64,000 bases of DNA from Desmonostoc muscorum FACHB-395 (GCF_014698035.1 NZ_JACJSF010000001.1:124001-188000), one strand, 5' to 3'; positions 51,382 through 64,000 are shown, counted from the first letter of the stretch. Notes: generated by a model not told the origin, from the letters alone. Numbers and translations are program-made.

Positions 51382-52275
51382 GTGTCTCAACCACGCAATC
51401 GCTGGATAGTTCAAGTCGTATTGGCGCTGGCAGTTCTTGCTTTTGTGGGTGTTTCGGTGATTCCCATAATTGGAGCATTTAATAATACGCCACCCTCAAA
51501 CCAGAATACCGCTAGCACCAGAGGCACTTTGCCCTCTGCTGACCAAAAATCAAAATTGGAAGATGAAGTACGGGGTTATGAACTGGTTTTGCAAAGGGAA
51601 CCAGAAAATCAGACTGCGCTTAAGGGCTTATTGCAGGCGCGTCTACAACTACTGAGTCAAAAAGAAAAAAGTGAGGTTAAACCAGCTGATATCCAAGTTG
51701 TCATTGAACCTCTGGAAAAGCTAGCCAAGCTAAATCCCGAACAGTCAGAATATTCAGTGCTACTAGCTCAAGCTAAACAGCAAATAGGCGATCGCGAAGG
51801 AGCTGCTCAAGCTTATCGCACAATTTTGTCTACAAAACCTGGCGATTTGAAGGCTTTGCAAGGAATGGTGGCTTTGTTAATCAGTCAGCAACGCCCGGAA
51901 GCAGCTATTGGTTTGCTGCAAGAAACCCTCTCGAAAGCAGCCCAAGCAAATACAATTCAGCCTGGAAGTGTAGATACAGTAGCCGTGCAGGTGTTGTTAG
52001 GTTCTGTTCATGCTTCCCAGAAACGCTACGCTCAAGCTAGCTCTGTATATGACCAGGCAATTAAGAAAGATCCTAAAGATTTTCGCCCCGTTGTGGCAAA
52101 AGCGATGCTCTTGAAACAACAGGGCAAAGACGCAGATGCAAAACCCTTATTTGATAGTGCCGCAGCTTTAGCACCTGCTCAGTACAAAGACGAAATTAAA
52201 AAGGCAGGAATGACTTCCCCCATTCCTAATTCGGCCGTATCTCCCACGCCTTCATTGAAAAGTACTCCGAAGTAA
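51382..52275 (+). CDS. membrane-anchored TPR protein
   Basis: About 297 residues from GTG 51382, preceded by AGGAGA; the frame is open to 51292 but that start is TTG without a ribosome-binding site. A single N-terminal membrane segment (WIVQVVLALAVLAFVGVSVI) is followed by several tetratricopeptide repeats (EDEVRGYELVLQREPENQTA, GDREGAAQAYRTILSTKPGD, KRYAQASSVYDQAIKKDPKD). The soluble part would lie in the periplasm or lumen as a protein-interaction scaffold. The partner is unknown. The tail is Pro/Ser/Thr-rich. Confidence 0.85.
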   Translation: MSQPRNRWIVQVVLALAVLAFVGVSVIPIIGAFNNTPPSNQNTASTRGTLPSADQKSKLEDEVRGYELVLQREPENQTALKGLLQARLQLLSQKEKSEVKPADIQVVIEPLEKLAKLNPEQSEYSVLLAQAKQQIGDREGAAQAYRTILSTKPGDLKALQGMVALLISQQRPEAAIGLLQETLSKAAQANTIQPGSVDTVAVQVLLGSVHASQKRYAQASSVYDQAIKKDPKDFRPVVAKAMLLKQQGKDADAKPLFDSAAALAPAQYKDEIKKAGMTSPIPNSAVSPTPSLKSTPK

Positions 52276-52427
52276 TGGGCATTGGGCATTGGGCATTAGC
52301 CTGGATTTCTCACTTGTGAGAAATCCAAGGGGTGTGGGAGGATGGGGAAGTGTGGGAGGATGGGGAAGAAGTCTTACCCCCCACACTGCCCACACTCCCC
52401 ACACTCCTCTTCTCCCTCTGCTTCCCC
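52276..52427. repeat. minisatellite copy D, right arm of a large inverted repeat
   Basis: Near-perfect reverse complement of 49802-49955. Visible differences are one base in the GTGTGGGSA units and the number of TGGGCAT units. It lies between the TPR gene and the Mn exporter stop codon. Confidence 0.8.
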
Positions 52428-52435
52428 TGCTCCCC

Positions 52436-53056
52436 TTATGCTCCTTCAATGGCAGCTACGACACCAAAGACTAAAAACAGGCATCCGCCAACAAAGGTGA
52501 GTTGACGCTCAGAAATGCGACCGGCAATCATTTTGCCACCAATAACTGCGATCGCAGCACAAATGGCATGTCCTAAAATTGCACCTATTGTCACTCCAAT
52601 GGGATTATTACCTGCGGCTAGGGCAATAGTGGCAATTTGCGTGCGATCGCCCCACTCTGCCATAAATGTCAATATAAAGGCTTCTATGACAATTGCTAAG
52701 GAAGTCTTTTTCTTTGGTAACTCCAAATCTGCTTTTTTCACCGCAGCTTCGGCTTCTTCTATAACTTCCGTATCACAAGCAGCCGAAGACATCTTACTCG
52801 CGTCATATAACAGCTTGATACCAAAGGCAAGAAACAAAAATATTTCGGCGTAATGAATATAAGCTTTTGGCAATAAAGATACCGCTTGTCCAAATAGCAC
52901 CGAAAGGATGGTCATCGCAGCCAAAGCAGCTGTCACACCTATAAATACCAGCCGCCGTGGGTGGTGCATTGCCAAAATCACAGCAATAAAAAATGTTTTA
53001 TCGCCTAATTCGGAAACTGTAATTAATAATAAACCTGCGGTAAAAGCTGTTAACAC
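52436..53056 (-). CDS. mnx: Mn2+ exporter of the GDT1/TMEM165 (UPF0016) family
   Basis: The 206-residue membrane protein has two copies of the family motif E-x-G-D-(K/R)-T: ELGDKT (16-21) and EWGDRT (134-139), each at the start of a three-helix repeat with a charged linker between (about 90-118). Cyanobacterial Mnx moves manganese out of the cytosol into the lumen or periplasm, supplying photosystem II and avoiding toxicity. The manganese riboswitch upstream strongly supports Mn as the substrate. Confidence 0.92.
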   Translation of the reverse strand: MLTAFTAGLLLITVSELGDKTFFIAVILAMHHPRRLVFIGVTAALAAMTILSVLFGQAVSLLPKAYIHYAEIFLFLAFGIKLLYDASKMSSAACDTEVIEEAEAAVKKADLELPKKKTSLAIVIEAFILTFMAEWGDRTQIATIALAAGNNPIGVTIGAILGHAICAAIAVIGGKMIAGRISERQLTFVGGCLFLVFGVVAAIEGA

Positions 53057-53104
53057 TCTCTCAAGCTCCTGAAGAATCCTTTACCGATGTGAAGCTTGAT
53101 GAGA

Positions 53105-53262
53105 ACCAAAAGACCTCACCAAGTTTACACTTTTCGGTGTGAACTTAGTGAAGGTCTCGCTTTCAAATATTTATTATTCGCCATCTGAACCAGGCTCATC
53201 GCCAGTATGTTGACTCAGATGTACTGGCTTTTATTTTTTTGCCAGCAGCTACTCCCCTTCAA
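53105..53262 (-). ncRNA. yybP-ykoY manganese riboswitch upstream of mnx
   Basis: On the minus strand GAAGGGGAGTAGC (from about 53262), GTCAACATAC, GAGCCTGGTTC and GCGAGACC (53160-53153) occur in the order of yybP-ykoY aptamers. The closing stem TGAAGG / CCTTCA competes with a long hairpin (GACCTTCACTAAGTTCACAC pairing with GTGTAAACTTGGTGAGGTC) that ends in TTTT before the gene. This is the expected ON-switch: metal-bound aptamer keeps CCTTCA in the closing stem, prevents the terminator and allows mnx transcription. mnx starts about 50 nt downstream. Confidence 0.88.
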
Positions 53263-53442
53263 TGCGAATCTGATTTTACATCTGTTATAGGTAAAAGTCA
53301 AGAGTGGGGAATGGAGAGATATAACTTTAGAAAAGCGGCACATACAGCCCGATTCAGGATTACTTTGGTAAAAACCCCTCATCTGTGACTGCTGGACAGA
53401 TAAGAAGACTCATGCACAAGGATAACGCCCAATTCTATCCCA
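53263..53442. other. intergenic, upstream of riboswitch
   Basis: Should contain the mnx promoter. No gene seen. Confidence 0.4.
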
Positions 53443-54411
<969 letters not shown>

Positions 54412-54640
54412 TCAGACTCTGTTAATCACCTTTTTCTCTCTTCAGGATTTTACATCACTGAGTCACCACCTCTGTTATGGTTGGCGATCGCTTCTTACTA
54501 AATAACAGGTTATTTCAAATCTATAGCTGTGATTCAAATACAATTAGGCTCTAAATTAATAACTTAACTATTTATATTTTTAATCGAGGTAGACAAACTT
54601 TTTGTAGTCCCCTCGATTTCCCATATAAATTTACCTTTAG

Positions 54641-56368
54641 CTAATACTTCCGCTCTTTTGGCTCAAACATAGTAATCGCCACCGGACGATATTGAATGTC
54701 AATTCCGGCTGGTGAATAGTAAGCCATTGTGTGTTTCAGAAAGTTGGCATCATCTCGCTCGGAATAATCTTCGCGGAAATGAGCGCCCCGACTTTCTTGA
54801 CGATTCAGCGCTGATGCTAAAATTGTCTGTCCCACTATCATCAAACTTCGCAATTCTAAAGCTTCCACAAGTTCTGTATTCCAGCAACTACCTTTATCAT
54901 CTAAGTAAATTTTTGGATATTGCTGTTGGATTTCTGCTAATTTGTGTAGTCCTTCACTCATTAATGCCTCTGTGCGGAAAACGCCACAGTACTCAGTCAT
55001 ACAATCCTGGAAGGCTTGACGGACTTGGTTAATGCGATACTCTCCTGGTTGTTCTAGCAAAGCTTGGATTTCTTGCTGGGCTTGGGTTACATAGCGTTGC
55101 TCATCTACAGAGGGCAACTTACGTTTTTGGACGAATTTGGCGATCGCAGCCCCAGTTCTCTTGCCATAAACGACACATTCCAGCAAAGAGTTACTACCAA
55201 GGCGGTTCGCACCATGTACGGAAACACAAGATGTTTCGCCAGCCGCAAAGAAAGCATCAACTAAACCATCACCACTACTGCGGACTTGCCCATCAGTATT
55301 AACTGGAATACCACCCATACAATAGTGAATTGTTGGGCGGACTGGCATCGGTTGAGTTACCGCGTCAACACCTACTAAGCGGTGTGCTTCTTCCCAACAG
55401 AAGGGGACGCGACTCATAATTTTTTCTTTACCCAAATGGCGGAGATCCAAATAGACAAAGGGGCCACCAGCGCTACCGTCGAGATGAATACCACGACCTG
55501 CGCGAATTTCGTAAGCGATCGCGCGTGAGGTAATATCACGAGGAGCTAGTTCCATGCGGCTGGGTGCATAATTCGCCATAAAGCGATCGCCTTCACTATT
55601 AATCAGATACGCCCCTTCACCCCGTACCGCTTCTGAAATTAGCACCCCTACGGGATATAAACCAGTGGGATGAAACTGGACAAATTCCATGTCTTCGAGA
55701 GGCAAACCTGCGATCGCAGTCATTGCTAAACCATCACCTGAAGAGGCGTAATCATTAGAGGTAGTATTATAAACCCGACCATAGCCTCCAGTGGCAAACA
55801 TCACCGCCTTGGCTCGCACCACCTCTATATGTCCATCCAAAAGATGGAACATCACCACACCTTTGGCCTCATTTTCTTCCAAGATGAGACGCATCACATA
55901 CCATTCTTCATAAACTTGCACTCCATAACGCCGCAAATTGTTAACCAATTCGTGCAAAATCGCGTGACCGGTCTTATCGGCAGCATAACAAGTGCGGTTG
56001 TGGGAATGTCCGCCAAAAGCTCGTTGGGCAATGCGACCATCGGGTAAGCGAGAGAACAAAACGCCTAGATGTTCCAAATCAATTACCACATCTGGCGCTT
56101 CTTGGGTGAGAATTGCTACAGCATCTTGGTCTGCCAAATAATCAGAACCCTTGACAGTATCAAAAGCATGTGCTTCCCAACTATCTTGAGAATCAACATT
56201 TTTTAGCGACGCAGCCATACCACCTTGAGCCGCCACCGAATGAGAACGAATTGGGTGTGTTTTCGCAACCACAGCAATATTTAAACTAGGATCAGTGCGA
56301 GCAATTTCCACCGCCGCACGACATCCCGCCAATCCACCCCCAACAATAATTACATCGTGTTCCAGCAT
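54641..56368 (-). CDS. sdhA: succinate dehydrogenase/fumarate reductase flavoprotein subunit
   Basis: The 575-residue protein carries an N-terminal FAD loop [18 protein letters not shown]. The flavin-binding histidine region is [12 protein letters not shown] and the active site [20 protein letters not shown]. Further conserved segments are [10 protein letters not shown] and [19 protein letters not shown]. It oxidises succinate to fumarate and feeds electrons to thylakoid or plasma-membrane quinones. sdhB and membrane anchors are not beside it, as is usual in cyanobacteria. ATG 56368 is a clear start. Confidence 0.94.
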   Translation of the reverse strand: MLEHDVIIVGGGLAGCRAAVEIARTDPSLNIAVVAKTHPIRSHSVAAQGGMAASLKNVDSQDSWEAHAFDTVKGSDYLADQDAVAILTQEAPDVVIDLEHLGVLFSRLPDGRIAQRAFGGHSHNRTCYAADKTGHAILHELVNNLRRYGVQVYEEWYVMRLILEENEAKGVVMFHLLDGHIEVVRAKAVMFATGGYGRVYNTTSNDYASSGDGLAMTAIAGLPLEDMEFVQFHPTGLYPVGVLISEAVRGEGAYLINSEGDRFMANYAPSRMELAPRDITSRAIAYEIRAGRGIHLDGSAGGPFVYLDLRHLGKEKIMSRVPFCWEEAHRLVGVDAVTQPMPVRPTIHYCMGGIPVNTDGQVRSSGDGLVDAFFAAGETSCVSVHGANRLGSNSLLECVVYGKRTGAAIAKFVQKRKLPSVDEQRYVTQAQQEIQALLEQPGEYRINQVRQAFQDCMTEYCGVFRTEALMSEGLHKLAEIQQQYPKIYLDDKGSCWNTELVEALELRSLMIVGQTILASALNRQESRGAHFREDYSERDDANFLKHTMAYYSPAGIDIQYRPVAITMFEPKERKY

Positions 56369-56545
56369 AATTAGTCCCCTGATTGCAAAGCACTGCTGTT
56401 CTATTGTAGAGATGTGATTAATCAGGCAGTGCGTTGCGATCGCTGTGGCATCTCTACAAAAAAATTCCCTGCCTATAGACAGGGATGTTATTACAAATTT
56501 TTAAATTAAAAGCGAAGAGTTAGGTCTTCATTCCTAATTTTCTCT

Positions 56546-56863
56546 TTAGCTAGCTGCTTGCACAGGTTGTTGCTGAGACACATTACCTGGTATGGGTTCC
56601 ATTTTAGTTCCCGGCCCTACAGGAGTGACTTCAATATGATTTAACAAGGTCGTGACAAACGCAAACAACAAGAAAGGTAGCGATAGCAGAACGACCAAAC
56701 CCGCAGTTGCTAAAGCGTACACAGGACGCTTCGCACCCATCAGCGCCAAGGCAGATGCCAAACTTAGGGTAATTGTAATTAACCAAACAATTATTTGACC
56801 GTAGATATCACCAAAAGTCAGCGTACAGACAAACCGATACTTTTGAATATTATTTCCGCTCAT
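56546..56863 (-). CDS. small membrane protein with three hydrophobic segments
   Basis: About 105 residues. Hydrophobic segments (IIVWLITITLSLASALALMG, VYALATAGLVVLLSLPFLLF) follow a polar N-terminus, and the tail is Pro/Gln-rich (PIPGNVSQQQPVQAAS). It lies 177 bp upstream of sdhA on the same strand. I do not recognise a family; a link to the succinate dehydrogenase is possible from position but not shown. GTG 56866 precedes the chosen ATG by one codon. Confidence 0.65.
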   Translation of the reverse strand: MSGNNIQKYRFVCTLTFGDIYGQIIVWLITITLSLASALALMGAKRPVYALATAGLVVLLSLPFLLFAFVTTLLNHIEVTPVGPGTKMEPIPGNVSQQQPVQAAS

Positions 56864-56866
56864 CAC

Positions 56867-57299
56867 ATTTGCCTCAAGTCTCTCCTATATAGGTTCTACG
56901 TTAGAACCATGTTTGCTTTGTAGACAATTTCTAAATATTTTTGCAAAATTCGTAATATTGCTTCACAATTCACTTTTTTTGTTACAAGCCGCAATTCATA
57001 GTCCTGGATGGCGTAAATAGACCAAGCATACTCGACGGTAAGCCTTTTTTTTATATCTCCAAGTTCCCTGTACTACGGTGTGTACATAAGTCCTAAAAAC
57101 ATAGTTTTGTAGGGTGTCTTATCCCGTAGGTTAACGCACTATTCTGGATTTTTGGTGCGTTATGACCATATATAGATCCAGCAAAGTAAGGATGTGAAAT
57201 CCGATTTTTTGGTGTTAAATTTTGAGTATTGCCGGAATTTGTTGACTTAAATCAACAAAAATCTTTATTTTTCGTGGCAATGTTGTTTTAGGAGTGAAC
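56867..57299. other. intergenic, divergent promoters
   Basis: No gene seen. AGGAG (57289-57293) is the ribosome-binding site for the next gene and favours GTG 57300 over GTG 57294. Confidence 0.45.
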
Positions 57300-58145
57300 G
57301 TGAATACTATTTTTCTTCGTAAAGGTGTTTTTTGGTTGCCAGGTATAGCTGCTCTTGTAGTTCTGAGTAGCGGCTTATCTGCAAGTGCCCAGACAGTAGA
57401 CAAGGTAAGCAGTCAGGCATTAACTGACTCTCCCGCAACCGTAGCGTCTCCCAATGAGTTTAGTACAGAACTAGACGCTGTAAGCCAAAATCTTTCTACA
57501 GAAACAACTGAAACATTTACAGCCACAAATTTAGCTGAGGTACAGCAGAGCCAAAATCCTGTAATACAGGAAAATAGCAGTGCAACGTCTACACCAGTTC
57601 CAGGGACAGTGGCAACCTCGTCTGCGACTCTCACCTCTGAGTTTGTCCAACCGACTTCTCAAACGACTGCTCAACCAGCTGCTACCAAAGTGGCACAATC
57701 GGATATTGATTTAGGCAGAACAACCCGTGGTGGCAGTAGCTATATTGGCGTTGCTGCTAACATTGGTTTGAGTGGTGATGGTAGCTCGTCTTTGGGCGAT
57801 GGTAACTTCGCCGTAGTTAGTAAAGTCGGACTGACAAATTCTATATCGGTACGTCCCTCAGCCGTATTTGGCGACAACACGACAATTTTGCTTCCGATCA
57901 CCTACGATTTTACCTTCAAATCAGCAGATGCTTTTAGCGAACCGTTAGCGATCGCACCTTACGTTGGAGTTGGTGCAGCTTACAAAACTGGTAATGATTC
58001 GCAATTTGCCTTTTTGGTATCTGGTGGCATTGATGTGCCTCTAAGTCCTCAATTCACAGCAACAGCCTCTGTCAATGCGGGATTTTTCGATCAAACTGAT
58101 GTTGGCTTATTGTTAGGAGTTGGTTATAACTTCACTGGATTATAA
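57300..58145 (+). CDS. secreted outer-membrane beta-barrel-like protein
   Basis: About 281 residues from GTG 57300. A signal peptide (FWLPGIAALVVLSSGLSASA) ends before QTVDK. Residues about 30-135 are a low-complexity Thr/Ser/Gln-rich spacer. The last 140 residues have alternating beta-strands with Gly and aromatic residues (SSYIGVAANIGLSGDGSSSL ... ASVNAGFFDQTDVGLLLGVG) and end in NFTGL, resembling a small OmpA- or porin-like barrel. It probably sits in the outer membrane with a flexible periplasmic segment. Function unknown. Confidence 0.75.
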   Translation: MNTIFLRKGVFWLPGIAALVVLSSGLSASAQTVDKVSSQALTDSPATVASPNEFSTELDAVSQNLSTETTETFTATNLAEVQQSQNPVIQENSSATSTPVPGTVATSSATLTSEFVQPTSQTTAQPAATKVAQSDIDLGRTTRGGSSYIGVAANIGLSGDGSSSLGDGNFAVVSKVGLTNSISVRPSAVFGDNTTILLPITYDFTFKSADAFSEPLAIAPYVGVGAAYKTGNDSQFAFLVSGGIDVPLSPQFTATASVNAGFFDQTDVGLLLGVGYNFTGL

Positions 58146-58200
58146 GAGTTAGGAGTTAAGAGCTATGAATGAAATATTACTAACTCTTAACTCCTAATTC
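58146..58200. terminator. bidirectional hairpin between convergent genes
   Basis: GAGTTAGGAGTTAAGAG (58146-58162) pairs with CTCTTAACTCCTAATTC (58184-58200) with one G-U pair. It separates the convergent barrel protein and binding-protein genes and likely ends both transcripts. Confidence 0.7.
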
Positions 58201-58208
58201 CTAACTTT

Positions 58209-59531
58209 CTATTTAGGGGTAACTTTGTCAATTACCTTGATTTTTCCATCGTCTCCTACTGTCCAAACGTCATATACACCAACGACATCGCCGTTAGCAT
58301 CAACATCTACGTTGCCGCTAGCTCCTTGATAGTTAATCTTTTTACCATCTTTCAGTAACTTCAGTCCCTCGCAGACATCGGTAACTTCTGTGCCAGGGCC
58401 ATCAGCGACTTCACGAATTTTGCCAGCTATTCCAACGCCTGTATTTTCTTTAGCAGCTTGTGCTGCCAATGTCAATAAAGCAGCCGCATCCCAAGCTTGA
58501 GGGGCGTATTCCCCTGGTTCATTACCCTTTTTATCCTTCCACAGTTTGTTGAAAGCTGCTAATGCTTTACCATCGGAACCGGGTACTGTACCGATCGCTC
58601 CAGTTAAAATATATTTACCATCACTGCCTTTGCCAACTTGTTCTGGGAAAGTAGGTGATTTCACTCCATCTGTGAGCAGAATCTGCACTCCCTTAGCTAC
58701 ACCTTGCTGATACGCAGCTTTTAAAAACAGACTGCCAGTTTCGGCGTAAAGTACAGCTAGAACTGCATCTGGCTTACCAGCAAAGGCAGCCGCCGCTTCT
58801 GTATCAAATGTCTGCGCTTTCGGGTCGTAGCGGACAGGCTTATCTTTATTAACGATGGTTCCACCCAATTTTTCAAAAGTTTGCACAAATGCTTTTTCAA
58901 AGCCAACGCCATAGTCGTTATTAATCACGACTGTAGAAACTCGCTTGAAACCTTTTTTTCTGGCAAGTTGAGCTAATGCTAGTGCTTGGTAAGTATCAGG
59001 GGGAGCAGTACGCGCCCAAAAGCCTTTAAAGTCGCCTTTCTGTGCTTTTTCAGTAAATACGGGACTGGTACTACCAGGGGAAACCAGCATGACTTTATTC
59101 GGCGTGGCAATGGAGACTGCGGCACTAGAAACGCTACTGGCAAAGGAACCAACTACACCTGCGACTTTATCTAAAGTTGCTAGCTTGGTCATACCGGCTG
59201 CACCAGCTTTCGGATCGGTTTGGTCGTCTACTTGCACCAAGTTAACTGGTTCACCATTCACCCCACCGCAGGCGTTGACCGTATCGACAAGTAAAGGGAC
59301 AGAACCTAGCATCTGCTGTCCGACAGAAGCCAAATCGCCTGTTGTCGGTAGTAGGGAACCAATTTTTAGCCCTTTATCACTGCTTGTTGTAGTTGAGTTT
59401 GCTGCTGGGGTCGCACTACTTCCGGTGGTAGCTGTACCATTGGGGGTACTACTATCACCACAAGCCCCAACTAGGAATCCTGTTGCTATGGCAGCTAGAC
59501 TCAAGGTTAAGGCGGCACTAATTTTTATCAT
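58209..59531 (-). CDS. LIV-type ABC transporter substrate-binding lipoprotein
   Basis: The 440-residue protein has a lipoprotein signal (LVGAC lipobox, Cys24), a Thr/Ser/Asn linker, then a type I periplasmic binding fold (LKIGSLLPTTGDLASVGQQM ... TVVINNDYGVGFEKAFVQTF). This family binds branched-chain or neutral amino acids, or urea. In Nostoc a neutral amino-acid uptake system uses such a protein (NatB), but identity cannot be confirmed here. No permease or ATPase genes adjoin it. tRNA-Ser lies upstream on the same strand. Confidence 0.9.
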   Translation of the reverse strand: MIKISAALTLSLAAIATGFLVGACGDSSTPNGTATTGSSATPAANSTTTSSDKGLKIGSLLPTTGDLASVGQQMLGSVPLLVDTVNACGGVNGEPVNLVQVDDQTDPKAGAAGMTKLATLDKVAGVVGSFASSVSSAAVSIATPNKVMLVSPGSTSPVFTEKAQKGDFKGFWARTAPPDTYQALALAQLARKKGFKRVSTVVINNDYGVGFEKAFVQTFEKLGGTIVNKDKPVRYDPKAQTFDTEAAAAFAGKPDAVLAVLYAETGSLFLKAAYQQGVAKGVQILLTDGVKSPTFPEQVGKGSDGKYILTGAIGTVPGSDGKALAAFNKLWKDKKGNEPGEYAPQAWDAAALLTLAAQAAKENTGVGIAGKIREVADGPGTEVTDVCEGLKLLKDGKKINYQGASGNVDVDANGDVVGVYDVWTVGDDGKIKVIDKVTPK

Positions 59532-59714
59532 AAATCACTTTCACTCCTCAAATATCTAGGAGCCTAAAATTAAGATTCAAACTAAGTTTGTAAGTTAGTT
59601 GGATCTTATCAAGACTCCAAAGGATAAATCATATCATCCATCTTTGGGAGTAGAAATATTTACGCCTATATTAGTTTACACAGAAAATATTCTGTGTATT
59701 AAAAGCTGGAAAAC

Positions 59715-59805
59715 GGAGAGGGAGGGATTCGAACCCTCGGTACGGAGTTGCCTGCCGTACAACAGATTAGCAATCTGCCGCTTTCGACCACTCAGCCACC
59801 TCTCC
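59715..59805 (-). tRNA. tRNA-Ser (anticodon GCU)
   Basis: On the minus strand the acceptor arm GGAGAGG pairs with CCTCTCC. The anticodon loop reads TTGCTAA in stem CAGAT/ATCTG, giving GCT. A long variable arm (GTACGG-CAGGCAACT-CCGTAC) is diagnostic for serine. The T-loop is GGTTCGAATCC. CCA is not encoded. Confidence 0.96.
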
Positions 59806-59931
59806 TGACTCACGAATATCAATGTTACCAGACTTGCTCTTAAGAGTCAATAGTCATTTGTCATTTGTCATTAGCCGTTGGTTATTTATAAACCACTAAG
59901 GACTAAGGACTAGGGACAAATGACTGATTTT

Positions 59932-62287
<2,356 letters not shown>

Positions 62288-62649
62288 TTAACCCTAATGC
62301 CCTTCAATATTTCTTAACGGTTTTATCGTTCTCATTATACGTTGCAATCTGTTACATTTGACGGTTATTGTGCGATCGCTTCCCCAAAAAACTTTGATCA
62401 AAGGGAATTTTACCTACGCACAACTGCCCAACAAAATTACTAATACCATTGTTGGCAATAGGTTTTAGCAAGTATTTTATCTAGATTTAGGTACAGAAAA
62501 TTTAACGAGACAAAAGTAATTCCTTTGACAGGAAATAGGTAATCTCAAAAGTAGTTGATTTCTTTGGGAATCCGTGCATCTAAATCTGAGAAAATATCTA
62601 GGGTACTGGTTATAGATTGCTATTAAACACCTCAGTTAGGTAAAAGATT
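62288..62649. other. intergenic, divergent promoters of crtP and nagZ
   Basis: No gene or RNA recognised; one HIP1-type site is present. Confidence 0.4.
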
Positions 62650-63738
62650 ATGAGTGGTTCACAGGAGCTAAAACACTTTGGAAATCACCTGATTTTAGGT
62701 ATTTCCGGCACTACACTAAGCGATGACGATAAACGCGTACTCAGTGAATTAAAGCCGATTGGGGTAATATTTTTTGCTAAAAACTTTTTGGATGGCGCTC
62801 CATATCAAGTTTGGCTAGAAAGCTTCAAGGATTTAAACAGCCAGATACGAGAATATGCTGAACGTGATTCAATGTTTATGACTGTGGATCATGAAGGAGG
62901 TCGTGTCATTCGCACACCAATGCCAATTACGCGATTTCCTCATGCATTGTTGTTGCGATCGCACGCCCGCGAAGTAGCAAAAGCCACAGCTACAGAACTA
63001 AAATCATTGGGAATAAATTTATCCTGGGCTCCTGTAGCAGATGTTTTTTCCCATCCCCACAACCCTGTTATAGGGCCTCGCGCCTTCGGTAACACTCCCG
63101 AAATAGCCGCAAAAGATGCCCGTGACTACTACCTTGGACTTCAAGAATCAGGAATTTTGGGATGCGCTAAACACTTCCCCGGACATGGAGACACTAGCAA
63201 AGACTCTCACATTGAGCTACCAATACTGGATTTAACTTTAGAAGACCTGCGACTTCGAGAACTCATACCTTTCAAAGCCCTAATCGAAGTACAGATTCCT
63301 TTAATCATGACTGCCCATATTTTGTTTCCTAGGATAGATGCAGATTTACCAGCAACACTATCCCAGCCTATTCTCAAAACCATACTTAGGGAAGAACTTG
63401 GCTTTCAGGGAGTGGTTGTATCTGACGACTTGGATATGAAAGCGATCTCAGATATGTTTATGAAAGCTGGTACTGTGGCGCGATCGTTTAATGCAGGCTG
63501 CGATCTATTTATTGTCTCGCGCAATATCAACTCTTCATCTATAGAAAGAACTTATCAGATTACTGAAGATTTCGTAGATTCCCTCAGTAAAGGCAGCTTA
63601 GACGAATCAGTAGTGGAAGCAGCCAGAGAAAGAATTGAGAAACTACTAGCAGTGACACCGCAATATCCCGTAGAAATTTTGGATAGAGATATACTATTGC
63701 AACATGCTCAATTAGCGATCGCTAGTTGCTATTCATAA
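62650..63738 (+). CDS. nagZ: beta-N-acetylhexosaminidase (glycoside hydrolase family 3)
   Basis: The 362-residue enzyme has the NagZ signature KHFPGHGDTSKDSHIELP (with the catalytic His of the histidine-aspartate dyad). The nucleophile Asp lies in VVVSDDLDMKAI and the substrate loop in MTVDHEGGRVIR. It removes GlcNAc from anhydromuropeptides during wall recycling, fitting the LD-carboxypeptidase and DacB genes elsewhere in the window. No signal peptide, so cytosolic. Confidence 0.93.
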   Translation: MSGSQELKHFGNHLILGISGTTLSDDDKRVLSELKPIGVIFFAKNFLDGAPYQVWLESFKDLNSQIREYAERDSMFMTVDHEGGRVIRTPMPITRFPHALLLRSHAREVAKATATELKSLGINLSWAPVADVFSHPHNPVIGPRAFGNTPEIAAKDARDYYLGLQESGILGCAKHFPGHGDTSKDSHIELPILDLTLEDLRLRELIPFKALIEVQIPLIMTAHILFPRIDADLPATLSQPILKTILREELGFQGVVVSDDLDMKAISDMFMKAGTVARSFNAGCDLFIVSRNINSSSIERTYQITEDFVDSLSKGSLDESVVEAARERIEKLLAVTPQYPVEILDRDILLQHAQLAIASCYS

Positions 63739-63834
63739 CCCAAAACGCATTCAAGTTGCATATTAGCGATTGCCAAAAGGCTAACTAAGATTGCATTTCT
63801 TAATTTTGAATTTTAAATTTTTAATTGTTTTAGT

Positions 63835-63904
63835 GGGTGGTATAGGGGTCGAACCTATTTCTGCGAGTTAAAAGCTCGCTGCACAGCCGATATGCCAACC
63901 ACCC
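63835..63904 (-). tRNA. tRNA-Lys (anticodon UUU)
   Basis: On the minus strand the acceptor arm GGGTGGT pairs with ACCACCC. The anticodon arm is GCGAG-CTTTTAA-CTCGC with TTT at the centre, and the T-arm is ATAGG-TTCGACC-CCTAT. The D-arm is short (GCAT-ATCGGCT-GTGC, last pair T-G) and the variable loop is only 4 nt, so the gene is 70 nt. CCA is not encoded. Confidence 0.9.
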
Positions 63905-64000
63905 TAGTTAATTTAAGAAATGAGCAAGTGCGATCGTATATTTTTTACATCGCAAGCCCTACACCAACACTAGATATAAATCCACCAGGGAGGTACTGCC
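63905..64000. other. right edge, no feature recognised
   Basis: Too short to judge; no open frame or structured RNA seen before the window ends. Confidence 0.3.

Overview
The window looks like chromosomal DNA from a filamentous, Nostoc-like (Nostocales) cyanobacterium. The evidence is oxygenic-phototroph genes (prk, petH with a phycobilisome-linker domain, light-dependent por, plant-type crtP with crtB), very frequent GCGATCGC (HIP1) octamers, and many short intergenic palindromes and tandem repeats typical of Nostoc genomes. No rRNA, CRISPR array or intact transposase gene was seen. Layout, 0-8.4 kb: a partial KOW-like gene and a Ser/Thr kinase fused to a sulfatase-modifying-factor domain, an orphan PotC-type permease, a GT4 glycosyltransferase, a phospholipase D-like lipoprotein with an EF-hand loop and a helix-hairpin-helix tail, and a cysteine desulfurase. 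8.4-12.7 kb: a defence island. An AAA ATPase plus DUF4435/Toprim pair (PARIS AriA/AriB-like), split exactly at an A7 run, sits beside a type II restriction-modification system with methyltransferase, PD-(D/E)xK nuclease and XRE controller. Matching palindromic operators lie upstream of both the methyltransferase and the controller. 12.8-34.7 kb: mostly housekeeping genes (DUF1995 protein, zinc metalloprotease, pentapeptide-repeat protein, LOG family protein, DacB, HtrA, panD with a degenerate metallo-beta-lactamase-fold neighbour, ppa, DUF362, aspA, pgsA, HicB-like, LD-carboxypeptidase, methyltransferase, hom). 34.7-40 kb: petH, prk and metK. 40.3-45.6 kb: a geosmin operon made of a two-domain geosmin synthase followed by two family 2B encapsulin shell paralogues with inserted cyclic-nucleotide-binding domains. 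A 15-residue motif, GPxGLGTSAxRIGSL, follows each cyclase domain and is a candidate shell-targeting peptide. 45.7-48.6 kb: a repeat-rich region with a MITE carrying a perfect 8-bp target duplication and a second MITE-like element between two small membrane-protein genes. 48.6-64 kb: a DUF39/HcyBio protein, a Gly/Arg/Pro-tailed protein and a TPR protein bracketed by about 150-bp inverted repeats, a Mn exporter under a yybP-ykoY manganese riboswitch, por, sdhA, a beta-barrel-like secreted protein, a LIV-type binding protein, tRNA-Ser(GCU), crtB/crtP, nagZ and tRNA-Lys(UUU). The points most worth following are the frameshift-split PARIS-like pair, the encapsulated-terpenoid operon with its repeated motif, and the two-promoter controller circuit of the restriction system.
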